The notes under the pieces are model-generated. The model had not been told where the DNA came from and did no database searches. It saw nothing but the letters and a program-made list of their open reading frames with translations. Positions 1 to 8,762 of a stretch of 64,000 bases of DNA are shown one piece after another; positions within the stretch are counted from its first letter, which is position 1, and the number at the start of each line of letters is the position of its first letter. Source of the DNA: Candidatus Pantoea formicae (GTDB taxonomy: Bacteria; Pseudomonadota; Gammaproteobacteria; Enterobacterales; Enterobacteriaceae); the NCBI RefSeq assembly GCF_011752625.1, contig NZ_VWXD01000004.1:62001-126000 (forward strand), given 5' to 3'. Both the position numbers and the translations under genes were made by a program.

Positions 1-727
1 CCTGGAGTGGGATGGTGAAGTGCTGTGGCAATCACAGCGGCATGACGCCTACCGCGAAGCGCTGGACTGGTTGCAGCAACATCGTCAAAGCTACTTCTGT
101 ACCTGCCCACGCAGCCGAATTCATCAGCTCGGTGGCTTTTACGATGGGCACTGCCGCGCCCTGCATCTTCCTGCTGACAACGCTGCGCTCCGTTTGCGCC
201 AGCATGCGCCCGTATTCGGCTTTGACGATCGTCTGCGCGGTTATCTCGCGGCTGACACACAGCTGGCGCAGGAAGATTTTATTATTCATCGGCGAGACGG
301 CTTGTTTGCCTACAATTTGGCGGTGGTGGTGGATGACCATCATCAAGGCGTGACGGAAATCGTACGCGGTGCGGATTTGATTGAGCCCACCGTACGCCAG
401 ATCGCGCTCTACCGGCAATTCGGTTGGTCTGTCCCAGACTATTTGCACCTGCCGCTGGCGATCAATCCTGACGGCAACAAGTTATCCAAGCAGAATCACG
501 CGCCAGCCTTACCGGCGGGCGATGCACGGCCATTGCTGGTGCAAGCGCTACGCTTTCTTGGTCAGCCCATTCTTGAAGGCTGGCAAGATGCGTCGCTGAC
601 AGCGCTGCTACAGCATGCGGTTGAACAGTGGAGTATCCATCTGATCCCGCAGCAGAACGCGCTTATACCGGATGAGGCGACATCACCATTCCTAAATGGT
701 TCGCAACAGGCTATGATTAGCCGCTGA
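1..727 (+). CDS. gluQ: Glutamyl-Q tRNA(Asp) synthetase, 5' end outside window
   Basis: This is the C-terminal four fifths of GluQ-RS, a GluRS paralogue without an anticodon-binding domain that glutamylates queuosine at the wobble position of tRNA(Asp). The open frame runs back to base 2, so the start lies upstream; the GTG at 20 is internal. Visible are the zinc-site cysteines in the YFCTCPRSR segment (about 90-117) with a following DGHC, and a KLSKQ class I synthetase motif (about 478-492) near the end. About 241 residues are present against about 300 in the family. It is followed closely by pcnB, as in E. coli. Confidence 0.93.
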   Translation, partial: LEWDGEVLWQSQRHDAYREALDWLQQHRQSYFCTCPRSRIHQLGGFYDGHCRALHLPADNAALRLRQHAPVFGFDDRLRGYLAADTQLAQEDFIIHRRDGLFAYNLAVVVDDHHQGVTEIVRGADLIEPTVRQIALYRQFGWSVPDYLHLPLAINPDGNKLSKQNHAPALPAGDARPLLVQALRFLGQPILEGWQDASLTALLQHAVEQWSIHLIPQQNALIPDEATSPFLNGSQQAMISR

Positions 728-754
728 TTTATTAACACCCTTTTTATCACTGTC

Positions 755-767
755 GAGGTGTCCCATT
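755..767 (+). promoter_or_regulatory. pcnB ribosome binding site and AUU start
   Basis: GAGGTG at 755-760, four-base gap, then ATT at 765-767. No ATG, GTG or TTG lies in frame between the preceding in-frame region and GTG 831, while codons 2 onward match the known PcnB N-terminus. The non-canonical start makes initiation weak, a known way of limiting PcnB in E. coli. Confidence 0.85.
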
Positions 768-2180
768 TTTACCCGAGTCGCTAATTTTTGCCGGAGAGTC
801 CTCAAGCGTGACGAGGAAGCGCCTGAAGAGGTGGAAACTGAAAGTCTATTAATGACCGTCATTCCCCGTGAAAGCCACAACATCTCACGCAAAGATATCA
901 GCGAAAACGCCCTTAAAGTGCTGTATCGCCTGAATAAAGCCGGTTTCGAAGCATACCTGGTTGGCGGTGGCGTGCGCGATTTACTGCTGGGTAAAAAGCC
1001 GAAAGACTTTGATATCACCACCAACGCCACGCCGGAGCAGATGCGCAAATTGTTCCGCAACTGTCGTCTGGTTGGCCGTCGTTTCCGCTTAGCGCACGTG
1101 ATGTTCGGTCCCGAAGTGATCGAAGTCGCCACTTTCCGCGGCCATCATCAAGAAGAGAGCGAAGACGATCGCAACAATTCTCAGCGCGGCCAGAATGGCA
1201 TGCTGCTGCGGGATAACATTTTTGGCAGCATCGAAGATGATGCGCAGCGCCGCGATCTCACCATCAACAGCCTTTACTACAGCGTGGCGGATTTCACCGT
1301 CCGTGACTACGTCGGCGGGTTACAGGATCTGGAAGACGGCGTGATTCGCCTGATTGGCGATCCGGAAACGCGTTATCGTGAAGATCCGGTGCGTATGCTG
1401 CGCGTGGTGCGCTTTGCGGCTAAGTTGGAGATGCGCATTGCCGCCGAAACGGCTGAGCCCATCCCACGCCTGGCCACACTGCTTAACGATATTCCGCCTG
1501 CGCGCTTGTTTGAAGAATCCCTCAAGCTGCTGCAAGCCGGTTACGGCTTCCGTACCTATCAGATGATGCGCGAGTATCAACTCTTCCAGCCACTGTTCCC
1601 TACCCTGACGCGTGGCTTCACTGCCGAAAGCGACAGTCTGATGGAGAAGATGCTGGCACAGGTACTGAAGAACACCGACAACCGCATTCAGAACGATATG
1701 CGCGTCAATCCGGCCTTCCTGTTTGCCGCGATGTTCTGGTATCCACAGCTGGAATCTGCACAACGCATCGCGCAGGAAAGTGGCCTGACCTATTACGATG
1801 CGTTTGCACTATCGATGAATGAAACGCTGGATGAAGCCTGCCGCGCGCTGGCGATTCCTAAGCGTATCACCACTCTGATTCGCGATATCTGGCAGTTGCA
1901 GTTGCGCATGTCGCGTCGACATGGCAAACGCGCATGGAAGCTGATGGAGCATCCTAAATTCCGTGCTGCTTATGATCTGCTGGCGCTGCGTGCGGATGTG
2001 GAAAATAACCGCGAACTGCAAAGCCTGACCCACTGGTGGGGCGAGTTCCAGGCCGCGGCTCCGGTCGAGCAGAAAACCATGATGAACACGCTGGGCGACG
2101 ATCCAGTTCCACGCCGCAAACCACGCCGCCCGCGCCGCCGTCCGACTGGGCCGCGTCGCGACACGAATAGCGCATCATGA
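765..2180 (+). CDS. pcnB: Poly(A) polymerase I
   Basis: Adds poly(A) tails to RNA 3' ends and so promotes decay of sRNAs, plasmid antisense RNAs and mRNA fragments. The frame reads 471 residues if initiated at ATT 765; the first conventional start, GTG 831, would drop the conserved N-terminus beginning FTRVANFC. The nucleotidyltransferase motif [10 protein letters not shown] lies at residues 67-76 with the catalytic pair D81/D83 in DFD. An Arg/Lys/Pro-rich tail closes the protein, as in the E. coli enzyme of about 465 residues. A GAGGTG Shine-Dalgarno at 755-760 precedes the ATT by four bases. The E. coli gene is reported to use AUU as well. The 3' end overlaps folK by four bases (ATGA). Confidence 0.95.
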   Translation: MFTRVANFCRRVLKRDEEAPEEVETESLLMTVIPRESHNISRKDISENALKVLYRLNKAGFEAYLVGGGVRDLLLGKKPKDFDITTNATPEQMRKLFRNCRLVGRRFRLAHVMFGPEVIEVATFRGHHQEESEDDRNNSQRGQNGMLLRDNIFGSIEDDAQRRDLTINSLYYSVADFTVRDYVGGLQDLEDGVIRLIGDPETRYREDPVRMLRVVRFAAKLEMRIAAETAEPIPRLATLLNDIPPARLFEESLKLLQAGYGFRTYQMMREYQLFQPLFPTLTRGFTAESDSLMEKMLAQVLKNTDNRIQNDMRVNPAFLFAAMFWYPQLESAQRIAQESGLTYYDAFALSMNETLDEACRALAIPKRITTLIRDIWQLQLRMSRRHGKRAWKLMEHPKFRAAYDLLALRADVENNRELQSLTHWWGEFQAAAPVEQKTMMNTLGDDPVPRRKPRRPRRRPTGPRRDTNSAS

Positions 2181-2662
2181 TCCGCGTTTATCTCGCGCTA
2201 GGCAGTAATCTGGCCGATCCGCTGCATCAGGTTGATGCAGCGCTCGCCGCGCTCGATGCGATCCCACAAACATCGCGCGTGGCCACCTCTTCACTGTATC
2301 GGACACCACCGTACGGCCCACCCGATCAACCTGACTATCTGAATGCCGTAGTGGCACTGGATACCACGCTGGAAGCGGAAACGCTGCTGGATCATACCCA
2401 GCGCATTGAGCTGGAACACGGTCGCGTGCGCAAAGCGGAACGTTGGGGGCCTCGCACACTGGATCTCGATATCATGCTGTATGGCCTGCAGACGATTCAC
2501 ACCCCGCGCCTCACCGTCCCGCACTACGATATGCACAACCGTGCTTTTATGCTGGTTCCGCTGTTAGAAATCGCTCCTGGACTGCGCCTGCCAAATGGTC
2601 AGCCGTTGGCAGGTATTCTTGCGACGCTCGACCAAAGTGCCATCAGCCTGTGGGCTGAATAG
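2177..2662 (+). CDS. folK: 2-amino-4-hydroxy-6-hydroxymethyldihydropteridine pyrophosphokinase
   Basis: Transfers pyrophosphate from ATP to 6-hydroxymethyl-dihydropterin in cytosolic folate synthesis. The protein has 161 residues, close to the family norm. The N-terminal LALGSN motif and the HPPK signature [11 protein letters not shown] (residues 89-99), with the Mg-binding aspartates D96 and D98, are present. The ATG overlaps the pcnB stop, which implies translational coupling. An 82-base gap separates it from panB, so a separate pan promoter there is possible, but I see no convincing -35/-10 pair. Confidence 0.96.
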   Translation: MIRVYLALGSNLADPLHQVDAALAALDAIPQTSRVATSSLYRTPPYGPPDQPDYLNAVVALDTTLEAETLLDHTQRIELEHGRVRKAERWGPRTLDLDIMLYGLQTIHTPRLTVPHYDMHNRAFMLVPLLEIAPGLRLPNGQPLAGILATLDQSAISLWAE

Positions 2663-2744
2663 CCTGCAATAATCGCACAGGGGTCGTATCACCTTCCCTG
2701 TCAATCCAGTACACTGCGCGCATCTGAAAACGCTGGAGAGCGCG

Positions 2745-3539
2745 ATGAAACCGACAACTATCTCCCATTTACGCCAGTTGAAAGCCAGTGGTCGCAAATT
2801 TGCCACCCTGACAGCTTACGATTTCAGCTTTGCCCGCCTGTTTGCCGATGAAGGCATTCAGGTGATGCTGATTGGTGACTCTCTTGGCATGACCGTACAA
2901 GGCCATGAATCCACTCTTCCCGTCACCGTAGCGGATATTGCTTACCATACTGCTGCCGTGCGTCGTGGCGCTCCCCTGGCGCTGGTGATGGCTGACCTGC
3001 CATTTATGAGTTACGCCACCCCACAGCAAACCTTTGATAACGCTGCACAGCTGATGCGTGCCGGTGCCAACATGGTGAAGCTGGAAGGCGGCGAATGGCT
3101 GGCAGACACCGTGCGCATGCTGACTGAACGTGCGGTACCTGTGTGTGGTCATCTTGGCTTAACGCCACAATCGGTGAATATCTTCGGTGGCTACAAAGTC
3201 CAGGGCCGCGATGAAGCGGGCGCCGAACGTCTGCTGGCAGATGCGCTGGCGCTGGAAGCCGCAGGCGCACAGTTAATGGTACTGGAGTGTGTTCCCGTCG
3301 CGCTTGCCGCACGCGTGACCCAAGCCCTGAGTATTCCGGTGATTGGCATTGGCGCCGGGAATGTCACGGATGGGCAGATTCTGGTGATGCACGATGCCTT
3401 TGGCATTACCGGCGGCCATATTCCAAAATTTGCCAAAAATTTCCTCGCGGAAACCGGCGACATTCGCGCAGCCATTCGCCAGTATATTGCCGACGTTGAA
3501 GCGGGCCTCTACCCTGCCGCCGAACACAGTTTCCAGTAA
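2745..3539 (+). CDS. panB: 3-methyl-2-oxobutanoate hydroxymethyltransferase
   Basis: First committed step of pantothenate synthesis: adds a hydroxymethyl group from methylene-THF to alpha-ketoisovalerate to give ketopantoate. The 264 residues equal the E. coli length. Mg-binding residues D45 (GDSLGM), D84 (ADLPF), E114 and the catalytic E181 all fall at the expected positions. A GGAGAG ribosome site lies just before ATG 2745. It heads panB-panC-panD on one strand. Confidence 0.97.
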   Translation: MKPTTISHLRQLKASGRKFATLTAYDFSFARLFADEGIQVMLIGDSLGMTVQGHESTLPVTVADIAYHTAAVRRGAPLALVMADLPFMSYATPQQTFDNAAQLMRAGANMVKLEGGEWLADTVRMLTERAVPVCGHLGLTPQSVNIFGGYKVQGRDEAGAERLLADALALEAAGAQLMVLECVPVALAARVTQALSIPVIGIGAGNVTDGQILVMHDAFGITGGHIPKFAKNFLAETGDIRAAIRQYIADVEAGLYPAAEHSFQ

Positions 3540-3554
3540 ATCAGGAGATTTGCA

Positions 3555-4409
3555 GTGCTGATTATTGAATCCTTGCCGATGCTGCGTCGTGAAATTCGTC
3601 GCTGGCGCCAAGAAGGCAAACGCATCGTGTTGGTACCCACGATGGGCAACCTGCATGATGGGCACCTCACGCTGGTAGACCAAGCGCGTGAGCGTGCGGA
3701 TATCGTCGTGGTGTCGATTTTTGTTAACCCGATGCAGTTTGAACGTGCCGATGATTTGGCACGTTATCCGCGCACCCTGCAGGATGATTGTGAAAAACTC
3801 AATCGCCACAGTGTCGACCTGGTGTTTGCGCCAGCCCCTGCTGATGTTTACCCGAAAGGGCTAGACAGCCAAACCTTCGTTGAAGTGCCGGGTCTCTCTT
3901 CGCTGCTGGAAGGTGCCAGCCGTCCTGGCCATTTCCGTGGCGTATCAACCATTGTGAGCAAGTTGTTCAACCTGGTGCAGCCTGATATCGCCTGCTTCGG
4001 CGAGAAGGATTTCCAGCAGTTGGCGATTATCCGCAAGATGGTGGCCGACATGGGCTTCGATATTGAGATCGTCGGCGTACCTACCGTGCGCGCCAAAGAT
4101 GGTCTCGCCCTGAGTTCACGTAACGGTTACCTCACCAGTGAGGAACGCAGTATCGCGGCGGGTCTTAGCCAGGTGATGAACAGCATGGCGGAGCGCCTCA
4201 GCAACGGCGAACGCCATGTGGAAGAGATTATTGAAAGCGCCGAAGTGGCCTTGCGCGAGAAAGGGTTTCGTCCCGATGGCCTCGCGATTTGCGATGCCGA
4301 TAACCTGCATCCGCTGACGGTGGATAGCCAGCGAGCCGTGATACTGATGGCCGCCTGGCTGGGTAATGCGCGCCTGATTGATAATCAGCAAGTGGATCTG
4401 ACGGAGTAA
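3555..4409 (+). CDS. panC: Pantothenate synthetase
   Basis: ATP-dependent condensation of pantoate with beta-alanine through a pantoyl-adenylate. The 284 residues include [10 protein letters not shown] (residues 28-37), where H34 and H37 form the HIGH-like nucleotide site. The FGEKDFQQL and LSSRNGYL motifs follow. The start is GTG 3555, preceded by CAGGAG; it matches the N-terminus of the E. coli protein. It lies 15 bases after panB, so the two are almost certainly cotranscribed. Confidence 0.97.
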   Translation: MLIIESLPMLRREIRRWRQEGKRIVLVPTMGNLHDGHLTLVDQARERADIVVVSIFVNPMQFERADDLARYPRTLQDDCEKLNRHSVDLVFAPAPADVYPKGLDSQTFVEVPGLSSLLEGASRPGHFRGVSTIVSKLFNLVQPDIACFGEKDFQQLAIIRKMVADMGFDIEIVGVPTVRAKDGLALSSRNGYLTSEERSIAAGLSQVMNSMAERLSNGERHVEEIIESAEVALREKGFRPDGLAICDADNLHPLTVDSQRAVILMAAWLGNARLIDNQQVDLTE

Positions 4410-4449
4410 TGTCCGTCGTTATATTGCAGCTTAATGAGGTTGTCCCGTT

Positions 4450-4830
4450 ATGATTCGTACCGTACTTCAGGGCAAATTGCACCGCGTGAAAGTCACTCAG
4501 GCAGATTTGCACTATGAGGGTTCCTGCGCCATTGACCAGGATTTCCTGGAGGCTTCCGGCATTCTGCAATATGAAGCCATCGACATCTATAACGTCACCA
4601 ACGGCCAGCGTTTTTCCACCTACGCGATTGCCGCAGAGCGTGGCTCGAAGATCATCTCCGTCAACGGTGCGGCCGCGCGCTGCGCCTGTGAAGGCGATAT
4701 CATGATCATCTGCTCGTATGTGCAGGTTGAAGATGAAGTAGCACGCAGCTGGCAGCCAAAAGTCGCCTATTTCGAAGGTGACAACGAGATGAAACGCATC
4801 GCTAAAGCGCTACCAGTCCAAGTTGCCTGA
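4450..4830 (+). CDS. panD: Aspartate 1-decarboxylase precursor
   Basis: Pyruvoyl enzyme that makes beta-alanine for PanC. The precursor has 126 residues and carries the self-cleavage site YEGSC, with Gly24-Ser25 as the scissile bond; Ser25 becomes the pyruvoyl group. Only 40 bases separate it from panC. In E. coli a yadD gene lies between them, so this arrangement is a more compact pan operon. A strong hairpin follows immediately. Confidence 0.97.
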   Translation: MIRTVLQGKLHRVKVTQADLHYEGSCAIDQDFLEASGILQYEAIDIYNVTNGQRFSTYAIAAERGSKIISVNGAAARCACEGDIMIICSYVQVEDEVARSWQPKVAYFEGDNEMKRIAKALPVQVA

Positions 4831-4841
4831 TCAGATGCATC

Positions 4842-4865
4842 GCGGAACCTCTCTAGAGGTTCCGC
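4842..4865. terminator. Bidirectional hairpin between panD and the acyltransferase gene
   Basis: GCGGAACCTCT (4842-4852) and AGAGGTTCCGC (4855-4865) form a perfect 11-bp stem with a two-base loop, placed between two convergent genes. The following T content is modest. Confidence 0.7.
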
Positions 4866-4872
4866 TCATTCC

Positions 4873-5886
4873 TCACACCGGTTTTGCCACCTTCACCCGC
4901 GACGGGGACTTCAGCGTAAACAGGAAGTTGAACCAGCCACGCTGCCGCAGCAGACAGAGCGTCCAGGGTAGAATCATCGCCGCAGCAAACGCCAGAATAA
5001 ACAGCAAGTCCTGGATCCAAAGCGACTGGGTATGCAGTTTGACGATCTTACTGAAGAACTGAATCACCAAATAATGCGACAGGTAAAAAACAATCGAATT
5101 CACCCCCACATAATGCACCAGCCGTGAGTTCACTTTCAGCGATATCCAGACAAACACCGGAATGGATAGCAGCGCCAGGGCTGCAAGCAACACATGTGAT
5201 GGCGGATGCTCACTCAGCATATTGAGGCTGACGAAAAGAATCACGCTGGCCAACGAAAGCAGCACCAGCATTGAATTTTCTGCCAGCTTGGGCACATCAA
5301 ACTGCCTGCGCACCAACTGATCGCCCACGTAGAAGAATATGAACAGGTTGATAGATTTATTTATATGCGCATTGTCGAAACTGGCAAACATTCCATCAGC
5401 ACTGAACTCTGGCAGCAGATAGCTGAGCAGCAAACACCCAGGAATCACCAGCCAAAAGGGTAAATATCGCAGCACTATTATCGCGAGGAAGAAAAAGAAC
5501 AGTGAGTGCAAGAACCAGGTAATATCCCCGCCGCCACTCAGGTGCATCGCGATAACATTCAAAGGTGATTGTGGGTTATTCGCCATTGAGCTGAATAAAA
5601 TTTTCAGGCCACCATACACCACAACCCACACGATAAAGGGATATAAAATGGTCTGGATCTTGTTATTAATAAATGGCCCGAGTCCTTTTCGTAAACCAGC
5701 ATCAACAAATAAACCAGAAACAAAAAATACCAGCCCAAGAAACACCGGTATCAATAAAGGATCCAACACTGAAATCAGCGGTGCAAAGTGTCCAACGTTG
5801 CCGTTTACCGCAATAACGCAGTGCAGCAGAATAACAACAAGTACACCTATACCTCGTAGATTATCCACCCACGTTATTCGATTCAT
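4873..5886 (-). CDS. Acyltransferase family 3 integral membrane protein
   Basis: A 337-residue, very hydrophobic protein with about ten predicted membrane segments. It begins with the acyltransferase-3 signature WVDNLRGIGVLVVILLH, containing the histidine typical of the family; these enzymes O-acylate periplasmic or surface glycans. The substrate cannot be told from sequence. The C-terminus is short and basic. ATG 5886 is preceded by AGGGGA. Codons are more A/T-rich than in the neighbouring pan genes, and E. coli has no such gene here, so horizontal acquisition is plausible. It converges on panD. It points the same way as yadGH and lies about 1 kb downstream of that pair. Confidence 0.8.
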   Translation of the reverse strand: MNRITWVDNLRGIGVLVVILLHCVIAVNGNVGHFAPLISVLDPLLIPVFLGLVFFVSGLFVDAGLRKGLGPFINNKIQTILYPFIVWVVVYGGLKILFSSMANNPQSPLNVIAMHLSGGGDITWFLHSLFFFFLAIIVLRYLPFWLVIPGCLLLSYLLPEFSADGMFASFDNAHINKSINLFIFFYVGDQLVRRQFDVPKLAENSMLVLLSLASVILFVSLNMLSEHPPSHVLLAALALLSIPVFVWISLKVNSRLVHYVGVNSIVFYLSHYLVIQFFSKIVKLHTQSLWIQDLLFILAFAAAMILPWTLCLLRQRGWFNFLFTLKSPSRVKVAKPV

Positions 5887-5950
5887 ATTTTCCCCTGCCT
5901 ATCCAAGATAATAAATGTCTACGCCTTGACCGATGACTCGGGGCGCGTTC

Positions 5951-5980
5951 GTTATACTTACGCTGTAATGGTTAAGTCTA
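5951..5980 (-). promoter_or_regulatory. Candidate promoter for the acyltransferase gene
   Basis: On the minus strand TAGACT (5975-5980) is followed after 18 bases by TATAAC (5951-5956), about 65 bases upstream of ATG 5886. The -10 is good and the -35 moderate; this is a sequence match only. Confidence 0.35.
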
Positions 5981-6256
5981 AAAATAACAAACAGGGCAAT
6001 ATTCCATTCACTGCAGATTAATGACAAGGCTAAAATCCTGCGAAAAACACAACAAATTCCTTACGTCTTACAGATTAAGTGCTTACGATTATTTACAGCT
6101 TATTTATCAGAAAATAACCCAAAATATTAATAATCATAATCAAACGATGATTTGATATTTAAATGAATTAATTTTGGCACTAATGGCTGGCGTAAAAATC
6201 TTAATGAGGCAAGGGAAATTGCAGGACAGGAAGAAGGTGGGAAGAGATAAAAATAC
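5981..6256. other. A/T-rich intergenic stretch without a recognisable gene
   Basis: Very A/T-rich DNA between the candidate acyltransferase promoter and the mobile element. I see no ORF with a ribosome site, no RNA gene and no clear repeat. It may be H-NS-bound leader or regulatory DNA, but nothing specific can be shown. Confidence 0.5.
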
Positions 6257-6284
6257 AGCCTAAGCTTAATGCTTGTCAGTTAAG
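6257..6284 (+). repeat. Left end of element: target duplication plus inverted repeat
   Basis: AGCCTAAGCT (6257-6266) is one copy of a 10-bp direct repeat that recurs at 6882-6891. It is followed by TAATGCTTGTCAGTTAAG (6267-6284), which matches the complement of the right end at 16 of 18 positions. Confidence 0.85.
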
Positions 6285-6440
6285 GGACTCTTCAGGTGAG
6301 GCTGTCATTTTCTTAGAATAGCAGCCCTTTCTATTGCACGTTTGAGCATGTTGGTGCGGGCCCCAGCACCTCTGCTGCTGCCGGGCCGTCCTCGCGCCGC
6401 TGCGCGGTGCCCTCGGCTGCAACGTCGTGCCGGCCGGACC

Positions 6441-6472
6441 GTTCGGGTACGGCCGTCCTGGCCTACCCGAAC
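6441..6472. other. Perfect hairpin inside the element
   Basis: GTTCGGGTA (6441-6449) pairs with TACCCGAAC (6464-6472). GGCC (6451-6454) pairs with GGCC (6460-6463) inside, leaving a five-base loop and one unpaired C. It lies in a segment of very high G+C that also holds a 7-bp stem GCGCCGC/GCGGTGC around 6394-6410. Confidence 0.7.
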
Positions 6473-6657
6473 TGCCTGTCGCATCCCTGCGCCTGGCTCC
6501 CGGCACAACGTCTCCGCCTCAGCGCTGCGAATAGCCCTTGCAGCATCAGAGGCGCTGTGACCTCAAACACTGTGCCCTTTGTAGCAGTAAAAGCGCTATC
6601 GCCTAAGCCATCGCGTCCTTTCCCGCAGCGTAAACAGATGTTAGCAAGCAGGCTGGG

Positions 6658-6839
6658 GCCGCTCAGGGGATGGCATTTCGCAGCGCTGAACGGAATGAGG
6701 AGGCCAGGAGAGCCAGCATGGATGCTGGCGAAAGGTGCAGCCGGGACAGGGAAAGTCCCGTCTGCACCGGTCCGTCAGGCTGACGAGTGAAGTGAAGGTA
6801 CCGCGTCAGCGGCGCGAGGACAGCCAGCCCCTGAGCGGC
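6658..6839 (+). ncRNA. Candidate structured RNA inside the element
   Basis: A 12-bp perfect closing stem pairs GCCGCTCAGGGG (6658-6669) with CCCCTGAGCGGC (6828-6839). It encloses a hairpin GCCAGCAT/ATGCTGGC (6712-6719/6722-6729) and a 13-pair hairpin with one C-T mismatch and a seven-base loop (6734-6747/6755-6768). A GCTGACG/CGTCAGC stem (6779-6785/6804-6810) also lies inside; its 5' arm can pair instead with CGTCA just upstream. Such a nested multibranch layout suggests selection for structure. Expression and strand are not shown; the + strand is a guess. I recognise no known RNA family. Confidence 0.45.
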
Positions 6840-6863
6840 ACCAGACTGCGTTATCACCTAATG

Positions 6864-6891
6864 CTTAACTAACAGGCATTAAGCCTAAGCT
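6864..6891 (-). repeat. Right end of element: inverted repeat plus target duplication
   Basis: CTTAACTAACAGGCATTA (6864-6881) is the inverted partner of 6267-6284. It is followed directly by AGCCTAAGCT (6882-6891), the second copy of the 10-bp target duplication. Confidence 0.85.
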
Positions 6892-6912
6892 GCATTTTTA
6901 TATCGGGTTGGC

Positions 6913-7683
6913 TTAAGTTCGCAATCCGCGTCCACGCTGAATCAGCGCATACACCAGTACGTAAAACACCACAATAAAGGCAATCAGTACGGACAAAGTG
7001 AACGCTAGTGGCACATCGTTAATGCCAAGGAAACCGTAGCGGAAACCGCTGATCATATACACCACAGGGTTCAGCTTCGATACGGCCTGCCAGAAGGGAG
7101 GCAGCAGCGTCAGCGAGTAAAACACCCCCCCCAGGTAGGTTAAGGGTGTCAGCACGAAAGTGGGAATCAAGCTGATATCGTCAAATGTGCGTGCGAACAC
7201 CGCATTGAGCAGACCTGCCAGAGAAAACAGAATCGCTGTCAGCAAGAGCGTCAGGGCCACCATCGACCAAGAGTGGACGTGGAAAGGCACAAAGAACAGT
7301 GAAATCGCTGTCACCAGAATCCCGACACACACGCCACGCGCCACACCACCGCCAACATAACCGGCGATGATAATGTGCGTCGGCACTGGGGCCACCAGCA
7401 GTTCTTCAATGTTGCGCTGGAATTTAGCACTAAAGAAGGAGGATGCCACGTTAGCGTAAGCGTTGGTGATCACCGCCATCATGATCAAGCCCGGCACGAT
7501 GAATTGCATGTAGCTGAAGCCGTGCATATCACCGATACGAGAACCAATCAGGTTACCGAAGATAATAAAATAGAGCGTCATAGTGATCACCGGCGGCACC
7601 AGCGTCTGAATCCAGATGCGTGCAAAGCGGTTGATCTCCTTGGCCCAGATACTCTTGAGCGCTACCCAGTAAAGATGTGTCAT
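6913..7683 (-). CDS. yadH: ABC-2 type transporter permease YadH
   Basis: A 256-residue inner-membrane permease with six predicted membrane helices and an ABC-2 fold. It is the partner of YadG, which overlaps it by four bases. In E. coli the exported substrate of YadGH is not firmly known. Its terminator region appears to have been interrupted by the element at 6267-6881, so transcripts may now run into that element. Confidence 0.93.
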   Translation of the reverse strand: MTHLYWVALKSIWAKEINRFARIWIQTLVPPVITMTLYFIIFGNLIGSRIGDMHGFSYMQFIVPGLIMMAVITNAYANVASSFFSAKFQRNIEELLVAPVPTHIIIAGYVGGGVARGVCVGILVTAISLFFVPFHVHSWSMVALTLLLTAILFSLAGLLNAVFARTFDDISLIPTFVLTPLTYLGGVFYSLTLLPPFWQAVSKLNPVVYMISGFRYGFLGINDVPLAFTLSVLIAFIVVFYVLVYALIQRGRGLRT

Positions 7684-8603
7684 GCTTTTGCTCCTTTTCC
7701 CTGGGTCAGGCTGACGAACAGCTCTTCAAGGCGGTTCGCTTTGTTACGCATACTCAGTACCTGCACGCCCTGCGCGCTTAGCTGGTTGAACACGCTATTC
7801 AACCCCTGTTCACGCATGACTTCGACTTCCAGAGTCGAAGTATCCACCAGGCGATACTGGAAGCCTTCCAGCTGCGGTAGCGGGCTACGCGGCGCAAGAT
7901 CGAGGATGAAAGTCTCCGATTGCAGCTTCGACAACAGGCCTTTCATCGAGGTATTTTCCACCAGCTCACCGCTCTGGATAATGCCGATATTACGGCACAG
8001 CATTTCGGCTTCTTCCAGGTAATGCGTGGTGAGAATAATGGTGGTGCCTTTAATGTTGAGATCTTTCAGGAAGGTCCACATCGAGCGACGCAGTTCAATA
8101 TCAACGCCGGCAGTAGGTTCATCAAGGATCAGCAACTTTGGCTCATGCATCAGTGCGCGAGCAATCATCAGACGGCGTTTCATGCCGCCAGAGAGCATGC
8201 GGGCACGCTCGTTGCGTTTTCCCCAAAGATCGAGCTGATTGAGGTATTTTTCGGCGCGCTTGTTGGCCTCTGCACGCTCAACACCGTAGTAACCAGCCTG
8301 ATTGACCACAATCTGCATCACGGTCTCAAACGGGTTAAAGTTGAATTCCTGTGGGACCAGGCCAAGTTGGCGCTTGGCGTTGACCACATCCTTTTCCAGG
8401 TCATAGCCGAACACGCGCACGCTGCCGCCCGATTTGTTCACCAGCGAACTGATAATGCCGATAGTGGTGGATTTACCCGCGCCATTCGGCCCGAGCAGTG
8501 CGTAAAAATCGCCGGCTTCTACGTTGAGATCAAGCTTCTTCAGCGCCTGAACGCCGCCGGGATAGGTCTTGGTCAGCCCGGAAAGTTCCAGTGCATAAGT
8601 CAT
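7680..8603 (-). CDS. yadG: ABC transporter ATP-binding protein YadG
   Basis: A 307-residue ATPase with Walker A GPNGAGKST (about residues 38-46), ABC signature LSGGMKRRL and Walker B LLILDEP followed by the switch histidine in TTHYLEEAE. It energises the YadH permease. ATG 8603 has only a weak Shine-Dalgarno. In E. coli the carbonic anhydrase gene can lies between yadG and hpt; here only 234 bases separate them and no such gene is present. Confidence 0.95.
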   Translation of the reverse strand: MTYALELSGLTKTYPGGVQALKKLDLNVEAGDFYALLGPNGAGKSTTIGIISSLVNKSGGSVRVFGYDLEKDVVNAKRQLGLVPQEFNFNPFETVMQIVVNQAGYYGVERAEANKRAEKYLNQLDLWGKRNERARMLSGGMKRRLMIARALMHEPKLLILDEPTAGVDIELRRSMWTFLKDLNIKGTTIILTTHYLEEAEMLCRNIGIIQSGELVENTSMKGLLSKLQSETFILDLAPRSPLPQLEGFQYRLVDTSTLEVEVMREQGLNSVFNQLSAQGVQVLSMRNKANRLEELFVSLTQGKGAKA

Positions 8604-8762
8604 TGCGAATCCATACCCTGTTGTAGTGACATCAAAGCCCTATGAAATGATAGTGCGCTCACAGCGAGCGTGCGGGGTTATTCAGAGATAATAATTGAAA
8701 AATCAAAGATGAAGCGCCCGCCACACTTTACCACTCTGCTTGGCGCAGGGGAACGCGAGCAT

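Larger units (their letters stand above)
6267..6881. mobile_element. 615-bp non-autonomous element with IS4-like ends (MITE-type)
   Basis: The segment is bounded by 18-bp imperfect inverted repeats (6267-6284 and 6864-6881) and immediately flanked by a 10-bp direct repeat AGCCTAAGCT. This is the footprint of transposition. The TAATGC...TCAGTTAAG terminus resembles, from memory, the end of IS4; assignment to the IS4 family is therefore inference. No transposase or credible protein is encoded: the only long frames inside are Pro/Arg/Ala-rich products of the G+C-rich left half. The interior instead contains several long complementary segments (6441-6472, 6658-6839), suggesting a folded RNA or DNA cargo. 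Joining the flanks at the duplication restores a hairpin with an A-run and a T-run, placed like a terminator 21 bases after the yadH stop. Confidence 0.8.

Noticed and set aside
831-2180. pcnB starting at GTG 831
   Set aside because: It would remove the conserved FTRVANFC N-terminus and has no Shine-Dalgarno at proper distance; ATT 765 fits better.
6276-6790. Long frames on both strands within the G+C-rich part of the mobile element
   Set aside because: Products are Pro/Arg/Ala-rich with no known domain, overlap each other on both strands and coincide with strong palindromes; high G+C alone explains the lack of stops.
6247-6901. A 38-bp inverted repeat as the true element ends
   Set aside because: The outer part of the apparent inverted repeat is the nearly palindromic target duplication plus the arms of the old terminator hairpin; the real ends are the inner 18 bp.
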